Shown piece after piece: positions 55,661-64,000 of a DNA stretch of 64,000 bases; the stretch's first letter is position 1, and each line of letters opens with the position of its first letter. The notes beneath the pieces were generated by a model. It had not been told where the DNA came from. It saw only the letters and a program-made list of their open reading frames with translations, and did not search any database. The translations under genes and the position numbers were made by a program. Where the stretch lies: contig NC_088302.1 in assembly GCF_032854445.1 (NCBI RefSeq), forward strand, positions 54,158,046 through 54,222,045, written 5' to 3'. The DNA comes from Liolophura sinensis. Its lineage: Eukaryota > Mollusca > Polyplacophora > Chitonida > Chitonidae.

Positions 55661-55667
55661 TTTTATA
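55661..55667 (-). promoter_or_regulatory. TATA box of D2
   Basis: The minus strand reads GATGCTATAAAACAGAGGCG, the same context as gene C, 53 bases before the outer Met. The homologous promoter continues upstream (GTTTAGAAAACAA), but the distal 19-bp element is degenerate here (near 55870). Confidence 0.8.
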
Positions 55668-56464
55668 GCATCAAACAGCAAGACGGTGTACATTCCAAAT
55701 GATTAACACCGTTGACTGTTAGATGTTTGTTTGGAATATCTTTCTGTGTCTTCATTCATCATTTAAACTAAAGACATACTCTTTCCGAATATAAATAAAG
55801 ACGTTGTTTAGAAAACAATAGCAAAAGACTGACAGGGAAGATGACATCAGTTCGAACACCTGCGATATACAATCATGAATCAGGCAGTATAGGGATATCT
55901 CATTTACCTCTCCCTGATCAAGTTTTCTTCGCAGTTTTGGCAATAACCTTTTTACTCGCATAATTTGAGTTTAAGGTCGTACATGATTTAGGGTTTATCA
56001 GGACGGTGTGAACTTGTAGCAGACAGGTGACAAGATCCCCATATTTAGAGATCAGTTTGACCAATACTTGCCCTGTGCAGTTATGCTCATCACAGAGAGC
56101 TAAGATATACCACGAATGCCAATTCCAAAGCGTCAAGCATTTCCCCATCCGGAACTGGGCGCACTTTTGGAGTGCGTGGATACTATTTATTTCAAAAAGC
56201 GTTGCAATGGAGTATATGCAAAGCGTTGCAATTGAAGCAATAGCCTTGGATATCTTAAGCTGAATGAATAAAAAAGTCGGAAACAACTGCATAGTCATAA
56301 GAATGCACTACCTCCTAGCCCCACCCTAACCCAAAACCTACTTCCTACCTTACACAAACACACCTTCACATTACTGACAACCAACCTACGAGGATACCAA
56401 CATCAACACTAAACCTACCCATTTCACAACTTGCTTAAGTGGCATTTAGAAGTCGGTGAGGAGA

Positions 56465-56650
56465 TACACTGGACAAGGCATTCTTATGGATGTACAACTT
56501 CTTGGTTTATTTAACACAACGTTTCGATGCAGATACTAGCATCGTTATCAAGTTATCATTCACTTGATAACGATGCTAGTATCTGCATCGAAACGTTGTG
56601 TTAAATAAACCAAGAAGTTGTACATCCATAAGAATGCCTTGTCCAGTGTA
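56465..56650. repeat. Perfect palindrome, 89-bp arms, 8-bp spacer
   Basis: The left arm 56465-56553 begins TACACTGGACAAGGCATTCT and the right arm 56562-56650 is its exact reverse complement; the spacer is TATCATTC. Each arm contains GATGCTAGTATCTGCATCGAAACGTTG, where CATCGAAACGTTGT resembles ends of Penelope-like elements and the GAAA side of a hammerhead ribozyme. Confidence 0.95.
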
Positions 56651-56744
56651 CCCATTTCACAGCCTTGCTAATTATTAGAAAACAGCTAGGAGAATACAGG
56701 TATGCACAGGAAAATGCGGGGAAGTCATTTTCATAATCTATGTG

Positions 56745-57440
56745 TCAAATCAGGCATACGTATATCAGCCGTCAGCCATTATAGACGATCCAGGTCATTA
56801 ACTGCAAGGCCAATTCCCAAAACGACTTTTATCACAAAACACCAAAGGGCTAAGGAAAAGGATGAAAATAGTACGAAAATTATGCATAGAGAAGCAGTCA
56901 ACAGTTTTCAATACTATAATATAAGGTGTGGATAATACAATATGTATCTCAGTTGCCGTTTGATTGCAACTCATATATCCAACGTGGCGATCTAATTCAA
57001 CAGTATGAATATACAGTCCCTCTCACCGAGTTAAGCGGAATGAGACACAATCAGGGATCAGAGCGCCAGAGACTCCGGACGCTCTGTCTATATTTACTTT
57101 CGAGAGAACTATACTCATTACAAAACTTAGGAAACTTGGAGTAAAAGCGTATCATGGAATAACCTTGACACACAAGTTTTTGGAGTAATAACTTTTGACG
57201 TTGATTAAAATGGTCAGACAACGAATGCGACACGCCATATCCAGGACCCTTCCGTATATTTCTATCAAAGTAAAGATAATTTACAATGTCAAAACTGAAA
57301 CTATCCCTCTTGTCGTAAAGTCTGCGAGAGAGGAAACAGTTTTTGGCTTTGTACAAATGTAGGTCCAGATAAGATGTACCATCTGGAGAGTCTGTGGTTT
57401 CCTTTAAATCTAGCAAAGGTGGGTAAATATCTTTCATAAC
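56745..57440 (-). mobile_element. Penelope-like fragment with terminal unit (-)
   Basis: The minus-strand frame 57437-57051 reads SYLDLHLYKAKNCFLSRRLY, DKRDSFSFDIVNYLYFDRNI and GPGYGVSHSLSDHFNQRQ, matching the C-terminal part of Penelope-like reverse transcriptases as I know them. Beyond it, 57040-56930 matches 48050-48180, and 56910-56745 is the terminal unit. The order RT end, spacer, terminal unit is the same as at 47.3-48.5 kb, in mirror orientation. Confidence 0.78.
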
Positions 57441-57629
57441 CTTTGCTAAATATGGATTGTTTAAAGCTAGCAGATCGTCAATATAACGTTTTCAAATACT
57501 ATTTGAAAGTTTCAGATTTTAACGAAAAATTGCTGTGGAGTACATACTAGATTTGACACATATTAAACATGTCCTTCGGGGCTCGTTGGAAACTGTTCAC
57601 CGTGGCTACTTCCACGTAGTTATGTTAAG

Positions 57630-57830
57630 GTAAATATATTTATTTATTTATTTATTTATTTATTCATTTATTTATTTATTTCATTGGTGTTTTACTCTGT
57701 ACCCAGGAATATTTTATGTATATGACGGCGGCCAGCATTACGGTGGGTGGAACCGGGCACAGCCCGGGGGAAACTCACGACCATCCGCACGTTGCTTTGA
57801 GATCTTCCCTCGTGAGATCGGATAGAAGTA
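57630..57830 (-). mobile_element. SINE family 1 fragment with (TTTA)n tail
   Basis: The reversed tail is about ten TTTA units, then TTCATTGGTGTTTTACTCTG and the body to GAGATCTTCCCTCGTGAGAT. The tRNA-like head is missing. Confidence 0.8.
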
Positions 57831-58085
57831 AGTGAGTGAGTGATTTGGGATTAACGCCGTAATTAGCAATTCTCCAGTGATATGACGACGACGCAGTCGT
57901 TAGGGTGCATGTACGTGTTATATGCCTCCTCGTTGCAGGGCGGATTTCCACCGCTCTTTCATGTAGTGCTGCTTCAGTGAGACGACTTTTAAGGTCTTAG
58001 GTGTGACCCGACCCAGAATTGAACCAGGATCTACCGCTCTCGAAAGGGACGCTCTACCACCATTGGTAAGAGGCATCGCCCGTTA
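57831..58085 (-). mobile_element. SINE family 2, near full length (-)
   Basis: Reversed, the head GGTGGTAGAGCGTCCCTTTC and the B-box-like GGTTCAATTCTGGG lie at 58020-58070. The body has GCAGGGCGGATTTCCACCGC and the tail lies at the left. It inserted next to the family 1 copy at 57.6-57.8 kb. Confidence 0.75.
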
Positions 58086-58719
58086 AATATATATTTAACG
58101 GGAACACCATTTTCCAGGTCCCATGAACAGAGCAATAATACTTTGTTACGACGACAAGTAGAAAAATAGTTTTTTAATTAGCTCTTTAGGATTGCATTTA
58201 CACAGTGTTAGTCACTGATTTGCTTACTTCGCTGTTTGCATATTGTTAGTGTTAGTCATTGATTTGCTGACCTTGATGTTGTTTAATGTTTCACATTTAT
58301 CGTTGGAGTTGGTTGGGAACATTAGCAAGCACCTGTTGAATTTTTCCGCTGGTAGGGAACATCAGCAAGTACCTGTCGAACTTTCCCACTAATACATGTG
58401 TGCTTTCCCTTACAGCGAGTTCAAAATCTATATTATGTTAATAAAAGGAAATTAATCGTCAAGAAACTCAATGTAACCTAGGCATCGAAACGGATATTTG
58501 TACACCAGCCGTCGTTCCTGATCAATAATCACAAGACCTTCATCACAAACCACCAAAGAACTAAGAAAGTATACAAAAATGTTCGGACGGATTCATGCAA
58601 AGAGAAGCACAGACGGACAGGCTGGAGGGATATACTAGGAGAATGAGTCAAAACAGTGTCCAAATAGTGAACAATGCAGGATCGTTCATACGATGTTAAT
58701 CAAAATATGAATGTGTGAT

Positions 58720-59545
58720 ATGGCATACAGTACAAAACAGGAGGCCTATGCCATACAGTACAAAACAGGAGGCCTATGCCATACAGTACAAAACAGGAGG
58801 CCTATGCCATACAGTACAAAACAGGAGGCCTATGCCATACAGTACAAAACAGGAGGCCTATGCCATACAGTACAAAACAGGAGGCCTATGCCATACAGTA
58901 CAAAACAGGAGGCCTATGCCATACAGTACAAAACAGGAGGCCTATGCCATACAGTGCAAAACAGTAGGCCGATGCCATACAGTACAAAACAGGAGGCCTA
59001 TGCCATACAGTACAAAACAGGAGGCCTATGCCATACAGTACAAAACAGGAGGCCTATGCCATACAGTACAAAACAGGAGGCCTATGCCATACAGTACAAA
59101 ACAGGAGGCCTATGCCATACAGTACAAAACAGGAGGCCTATGCCATACAGTGCAAAACAGTAGGCCGATGCCATACTGTACAAAATAGGAAGTCAATGCC
59201 ATATAATACAAAGCATCAGGCCTATGCTTACGACACAAAACAGTAGGTCTATGCTATACAATATAAAGCAGTAGGCGTATGCCACACAGTACAAAACAGT
59301 AGGCATATGCCATACAGTACAAAACAGTAGACCTATGCCATACAGTACAAAGCAGTGCGCCTATGCCATACAATACAAAACAGTAGGCCTATGCCATACA
59401 ATACAAAGCAGTACGCCTATGCCATACAGTACAAACTGGAGGCCTATGCCATATAATACAAAACATTAGGCCTATGCCATACAATACAAAACAGTAGGCC
59501 TGTGCCATACAAGACAAAATAGTAAGCCTAATAAAAAACAATAGG
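58720..59545. repeat. 28-bp minisatellite, about 29 copies
   Basis: The unit is GGCCTATGCCATACAGTACA plus AAACAGGA. The first 16 or so copies are nearly identical; the rest are diverged. A variant pair (GTGCAAAACAGTAGGCCGAT) recurs 196 bases apart (7 x 28), which shows a duplicated 7-unit block. The 150-residue open frames across it are repeat artefacts. Confidence 0.93.
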
Positions 59546-59552
59546 CCTATGG

Positions 59553-59700
59553 TATATGCTTCTCCTTGTATGATTCCGTCCTCTTTTCGTACTTTATATA
59601 CTTTCTTAGTTCTTTGGTAGTTTGTGTTAAACGTCGTTTAGGGAATAGCCTTACAGTTACTGACCCTGAACGTGTTCATTGGTTGACGGGCTGGTGTACG
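59553..59700 (+). repeat. Element terminal unit, copy (+)
   Basis: GATTCCGTCCTCTTTTCGTA, CTTTATATACTTTCTTAGTT and TTCATTGGTTGACGGGCTGG match the unit at 48260-48475. Confidence 0.65.
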
Positions 59701-59789
59701 AACACCATGGATGCAATACAAGACAGTAGGGCTTATGTCATACAAAATAGTATGCCATACAATACAAAACACACCGTACCGCTTCGGTG

Positions 59790-60115
59790 GCCTGATGCTT
59801 GCAGCGTCCGCCTCGAAGTTCGGAAACTCCTGGGTTTTACTTGGGTCGGGTCATATCAAAGCCTTTATAAATTGGTACTTGTTGCTCTCTGGCTTAGCGC
59901 TAAGCACTGAAAGCTTACAGCAAGGAAACATGACCGGTTGGCCAAAGGTCAGTTTATTGTAAATTTGCGGGCTGCCATGTCATGTGATACTTCTGTAGCG
60001 GCACCAGTTTGGCGTCGTAGACACGCCCTGCCACGAGAACACACAATATGTGTACACACTCCTAGTCCTCGTCGTCATATGACTGAAAAATTAAGTACGA
60101 CGCATAAACCCAAGC
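59790..60115 (+). mobile_element. SINE family 2 copy
   Basis: GTGGCCTGATGCTTGCAGCG (head region), GGCGTCGTAGACACGCCCTG, CCTCGTCGTCATATGACTGA and the tail CATAAACCCAAGCATATATA match the copy at 12296-12605. Confidence 0.65.
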
Positions 60116-60399
60116 ATATATATACACATACTAAACAGTATGCCTATGCCATACAGCAACACGCCATACGATACAAAAGATAACAGCATGGAGACTAACA
60201 CAACAGCATCGATGACAGTGTTATAACCGGCAAATTGTCACAACGTACACGTAACCGATGAAATACAGCCTCTTGTTCAATCGATTTGGATAACACCTTT
60301 TCGTTTGTCGAGATACTTGTGATTCTGTGAGCATAGTACTTCTCCAGCTAAGCCCTATAATATTCCATTCATTCACCTTGAACAAACCTTGCATCTTTC

Positions 60400-60590
60400 C
60401 AACATCATTGAAAACTGCTTTTTTGCATGATTACGTCCTATTTTGGCACTTTTTTTAGTTCGTTGGCCGTTTGTGTTAAACTTTTCGTTTTTGGCCCAGC
60501 GATCACTGGCCTGGAATATCAATTTTAGTTGACGGCTAGAATACGAATGTCTGCTTCGACGCATAGATACATACTGGTCACGTACTGGTC
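60400..60590 (+). repeat. Element terminal unit, copy (+)
   Basis: TTTTGCATGATTACGTCCTA, TTTGGCCCAGCGATCACTGG and TAGTTGACGGCTAGAATACG correspond to the unit at 48260-48475. Confidence 0.6.
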
Positions 60591-60914
60591 GGCCAACTGT
60601 CAGTTTACTTTGAATGTCAGGTGTATCTTTCCGGTTAGAGAGCAATATAATAAACTATTCAAAAATGTAAGGGTATATTTTGGGATCTAAACACCCACAT
60701 ATACCTCTATCGTCGAACTGGTGAAACAGCAGGCACTCGACTGCGTGTGGAAATTGATTGTCAGGCCTGTTTAAGATCCGGCATATGTAATTCTGTCGTC
60801 GAAGGGGTGAAATATTATTACGCATTGTGATATCAGGAATCATAACACGTATATCATTTCACCAATAAATGTTTGTTAAGATAAAATTGAGCATTTCATG
60901 TATACAATTTTTTA

Positions 60915-61075
60915 TGTGTTTATTTGATTGGTGTTTACGCTGTACTAAAGAATATTTCGCTTATACGACGGCGGCCAACATCATGATGTGAGGAAACCGG
61001 GCAGAGCCCGGGGGAAACCCATCACCATGTTGCTGAAGAACCTTCCCACGTGCGATTGAAGGGAAAGCCTGTGAT
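60915..61075 (-). mobile_element. SINE family 1 fragment
   Basis: The reversed tail TTTATTTGATTGGTGTTTAC and body to TTCCCACGTGCGATTGAAGG are present. The head is missing. Confidence 0.75.
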
Positions 61076-61679
61076 TCATCTAATAAACCATTGTTTCAAA
61101 TACAATATAAAACAATGTCACAACTTCTTTTGCAAACTTTAAACAGACAACACCGATAAAATATGCGCAGTAGAAATATTCAAACTACTAGATACGTTTA
61201 TTGACACAAAAAATAAAGCATGTTGCTTGATATATCTGTACACACATCGACAACAAAAGTTAATATCTTTATAACAATGCCAGCTGAGACTTCATATTTG
61301 AATAAAAAAAAATTTAAAAAAACGTCTAGGAACATACATTTGGTACACACATGAACACTGCTCTATTCTCCTACTTTGAAATATTAGCGGACAACACAGG
61401 GGGCGTTTCTGTGCTAAAATAGGGTGATTTACGACCATTCCAGCACAAAAGATGAGACTCACTTACATGGAAGAACAAAAACGTACTAATCTTTGGTCCG
61501 TTTTTTGAAAAAGGTGACAAGCTTTCGCAGAAACTATATTTAACCTTCTAAACAGAAATGTAAGACTGTTCGTATGGCTGGTTATATACCCCCAACGAGT
61601 TACTGTGGCAATTAGAAGAAATGAAATCATAATTCCTCTATGGTCAGACTCAGGAAACCTCCTGGAAGTTGACAAAGTT

Positions 61680-61750
61680 TCAGTCAGTGCCCACATGCAC
61701 GTCACACACCTTCACCGATATCACCATGCGATCTGCGTACTGAACCTCTC
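61680..61750 (-). CDS. Gene E exon 5 (71 bases, terminal)
   Basis: Acceptor TTGTGTTTCAG. Codes GEVQYADRMVISVKVC, then DVHVGTD and TGA; about three quarters of the first 15 residues match gene B exon 5. Confidence 0.86.
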
Positions 61751-64000
61751 CTGAAACACAACAACACCGACGTTAGCAAGATATTCAATACTTGATTTTA
61801 GTTTTCTCAAGCCATATTGTAGATGCAGGAAATAGTATGATACAATGATTAAAATTTTGCTAAACTCATGTAACAGATGTGCTTACGTATTCAGTCATGG
61901 CTTAAATACCCAGAAATAATGTCCAGTGCAACAGAATTATGAAACGAATATTATCGTTTACATTCATATTTGTATATACAGTTAACATGTAAAAGACTCT
62001 CATTGGAGTGTACATGGGAGTGTACGTGGGAGTGTACATTGGAGTGTACATTGGAGTGTACATGGGAGTGTACGTGGGAGTGTACATGGGAGTGTACGTG
62101 GGAGTGTACATGGGAGAGTACATGTGATAGATGACTAAGGGTTGAGCATCTAAAATAGGGTGGTATTTTTGGATAAATTTGTTTATTCATTTCCCTATCG
62201 TTTAAGGACAGTGGAGTAACGGTTGAACAGTACGTAATAACATGGTTACTAAAACCAAGGAAAGTCCACTGTGGAGAGTGCTATAATAGAACAATCGTTT
62301 GTTGCTCTACTTGGAGACAGTGTAAATCAATACCAAGGCATTTCTCTTAAACAGGACATCTTCAGGATAATGTTTTACCAAATGTGCAGAAATTTTAAAA
62401 CAAGTTAAAACAAAATGTGTTGTGCAAATTTGGGGAAAATCAGGTAACCAGATGCTGTAGAGGAAACACGAATCTGTGTTACAATGCTATCAAACATTAC
62501 AATGGTTATGTGCTGTCAAAACACGCACTTGAGGTACAGTTTCACGGAAGATCCGTTATCAAAACACACATGTGTGGTGCAATGCTATCAAACATTACAG
62601 TAGTTATGTGCTGTCAAAACACGCACTTGAGGTACAATTTCACGGAAGGTCCGTTATCAAAACACACATGTGTTTTGCAATTTCATTGTACCCCTATTGA
62701 TAACATAACAAAATATATGGATAACAACTTCTGTTTCTTATTTATTTATTGTTATCCATATATCTCGTTATGTTATCCAACTCAACTTACAAATGTCCCT
62801 CAAAGATGTTATACCCCTATTGATTGTTTGAATCCACTTGTGTTGGAAAAGCAAAGCATATCCGTGGGGTAATTTCGGAGCACTACCCGGAAATCTTACC
62901 TTTATCTTGATACTTTCCACATGTGTCTATTAATGTGCTGTAGACAAAGAGCGGCAAGTGGCCGGCTTGTTCCCATTGACAGTTAGGCGTTGACTGTTCA
63001 TTAACGACAGCCATATAACCACAGTCTCCAGCACAATTGTCCGTAGAACGACTCATGAAAAACCGTCTTTCTTTGGTGCTGTCCCTGAAAATAGTACAGA
63101 ACAGTGTCATGTGCTAGAGCCACGTAGTTATCCCTAACAGCGTGGCACGTATGCTACGGAATCAATCGCAGCATTAGACAAGAGCTCAAACCCGGATCGT
63201 GTCATACCAAAGAGCTTAAAAATGTACTTGTTGAAAAAAGAAATAGGACTGGTTGGTCCGGTGTCAGTATAATGTGACTGGGTGGGGTATCATGATATCT
63301 GCGGCATGATACTTCACTGACGGCAGAAGTGTCACAAGACACGGTTTATGTAAACACACCAATGACGTCTCGACGTCATAGGTCTGAGAAGTTGTCAAGT
63401 ACGACGTAAATCTCCCAGCATGCATACATACATACATACATACATACATACATACATACATACATACATACATACATACATACATACATACATACATGCA
63501 TGCATGCATACATACATACATACATACATACATACATACATACATACATACATACATACATACATTCATACATACATACATACATACATACATGCATACA
63601 TACATACATACATACATACATACATACATACATACATACATACATACATACATACAGAAAATGTGTACATTTCCCTGTCTCATTGATTACGAGGCCATAG
63701 TGACAATAAGCGGTTTACCTCATTTTGTTGACCACTTTGTACGTTTAGTAGATGAGAGCAAGAGGAGAGTTACATTAACCTCACAAGCAAGCTGGTCCTG
63801 CTAAAGTCGACAAAGAGTTTACTACCATTTAAGTACAGCAATGAAACATTCTGAACATTTAGCCTCGAGCTTTAATGATGCCGTTTTGACCGAGGCCGCA
63901 TGACGTAAGGCCGCTGTAACTCCTCTCCACTCCCATGCCATCAACAAACAGTGCTATACATGTCTGACAGTTTTGGCTTACCCTTCTATGGAAAAGTGCT
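61680..64000 (-). CDS. Gene E: 3' part of a third module gene, cut by window end
   Basis: Exons seen on the minus strand: the last 19 bases of exon 3 (64000-63982, coding HFSIEG), exon 4 (63084-62900) and exon 5 (61750-61680). Exon 4 codes for ERRFFMSRSTDN, CAGDCGYMAVVNEQ and DTCGKYQDK; exon 5 for GEVQYADRMVISVKVCDVHV then GTD and TGA. Phases (2-1, then 1-stop) match gene B, and exon 5 has the same 71-base length. The signal peptide and low-complexity exon should lie beyond the window. Function unknown, as for A and B. Confidence 0.85.
62005..62120. repeat. 12-bp GGAGTGTACATG tandem repeat
   Basis: About nine copies in gene E intron 4, with CATT/CGTG variants. Confidence 0.9.
62480..62680. 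repeat. 98-bp direct repeat, two copies
   Basis: CAATGCTATCAAACATTACA, GTGCTGTCAAAACACGCACT and TTCACGGAAGATCCGTTATC recur 98 bases apart. An open frame of 151 codons spans this intron segment (62417-62872) but shows no recognisable protein features. Confidence 0.8.
62698..62778. repeat. Imperfect hairpin in gene E intron 4
   Basis: GATAACATAACAAAATATAT and GGATAACA face TGTTATCC and ATATATCTCGTTATGTTATC across a loop of about 20 bases. The short motif TACCCCTATTGAT occurs on both sides, possibly as a target duplication. Confidence 0.6.
62900..63084 (-). CDS. Gene E exon 4 (185 bases)
   Basis: Acceptor TACTATTTTCAG, donor AAAG|GTAAGA. Codes DSTKERRFFMSRSTDNC, AGDCGYMAVVNEQ and LPLFVYSTLIDTCGKYQDK. 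Cysteine positions match genes A and B. Confidence 0.87.
63115..63415 (+). mobile_element. SINE family 2, diverged copy
   Basis: The head AACAGCGTGGCACGTATGCT, the middle GACTGGGTGGGGTATCATGA and the end CAAGTACGACGTAAATCTCC follow the family 2 order. It leads directly into the CATA array, which may have grown from its tail. Confidence 0.5.
63418..63656. repeat. (CATA)n microsatellite
   Basis: About 60 tetranucleotide units with occasional CATG and CATT changes. Frames reading Tyr-Ile-His-Thr or Met-Tyr-Val-Cys are artefacts. It lies in gene E intron 3. Confidence 0.97.
63982..64000 (-). CDS. Gene E exon 3, last 19 bases
   Basis: The minus strand reads AGCACTTTTCCATAGAAGG|GTAAGC, coding H-F-S-I-E-G with a phase-2 donor. 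This aligns with YFSVSG of gene A and FYSIVG of gene B. Confidence 0.75.

Noticed and set aside
58711-59188. Frames of about 150 codons in the 28-bp array
   Set aside because: All frames are open because the unit lacks stops; near-identical text recurs in each frame.
62417-62872. Cys-containing frame of 151 codons
   Set aside because: It spans a 98-bp direct repeat and a hairpin within an intron of gene E; no signal peptide, domain or splice support.
63264-63700. Met-Tyr-Val-Cys and Tyr-Ile-His-Thr frames
   Set aside because: These are translations of a CATA microsatellite inside a gene E intron.

Overview
The window is animal nuclear DNA, most likely from a marine lophotrochozoan such as a mollusc. 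The basis is small phase-1 EGF exons in long AT-rich introns, many copies of a tRNA-headed SINE of a type I associate with mollusc genomes, Penelope-like retroelement fragments, very abundant minisatellites, and a cluster of secreted Tyr/Pro/His-rich protein genes. The species cannot be fixed from sequence alone. All exon calls were made by eye from splice sites, phase and protein similarity.

Region 1 (about 2.4-17.3 kb, + strand) is the 3' part of one gene. Eleven calcium-binding EGF exons, all phase 1-1, are followed by two small juxtamembrane exons, a transmembrane exon and a short tail exon ending in -ETRV. Its 5' end and signal peptide are not seen. The intron before the first visible EGF exon ends in 45 tandem 41-bp units, and each unit copies that exon's 3' splice site and first codons.

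Region 2 (about 20.3-64 kb, - strand) holds a family of secreted low-complexity proteins, here called A to E. Genes A (20.3-22.9 kb) and B (27.0-31.3 kb) have a signal-peptide/low-complexity exon followed by exons coding for a conserved Cys/Trp module. Gene E (61.7 kb to beyond the window end) shows the 3' exons of the same module. Genes C (38.0-38.6 kb), D1 (51.3-52.0 kb) and D2 (54.7-55.6 kb) keep only the signal peptide and Tyr-rich part in one exon. D1 is broken by frame changes. B, C, D1 and D2 share a TATA box, and B, C and D1 also share a distal 19-bp element at nearly constant spacing, so these are tandem duplicates that kept their promoters. A role in an extracellular structure (shell, periostracum, adhesive or similar) is inference.

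The rest is intergenic or intronic and repeat-rich: SINEs of at least three types, a 689-bp foldback element, a perfect 89-bp-arm palindrome, three Penelope-like fragments with a shared terminal unit, and more than a dozen minisatellites with periods from 12 to 48 bp. No rRNA gene, CRISPR array or bacterial-type gene was seen.
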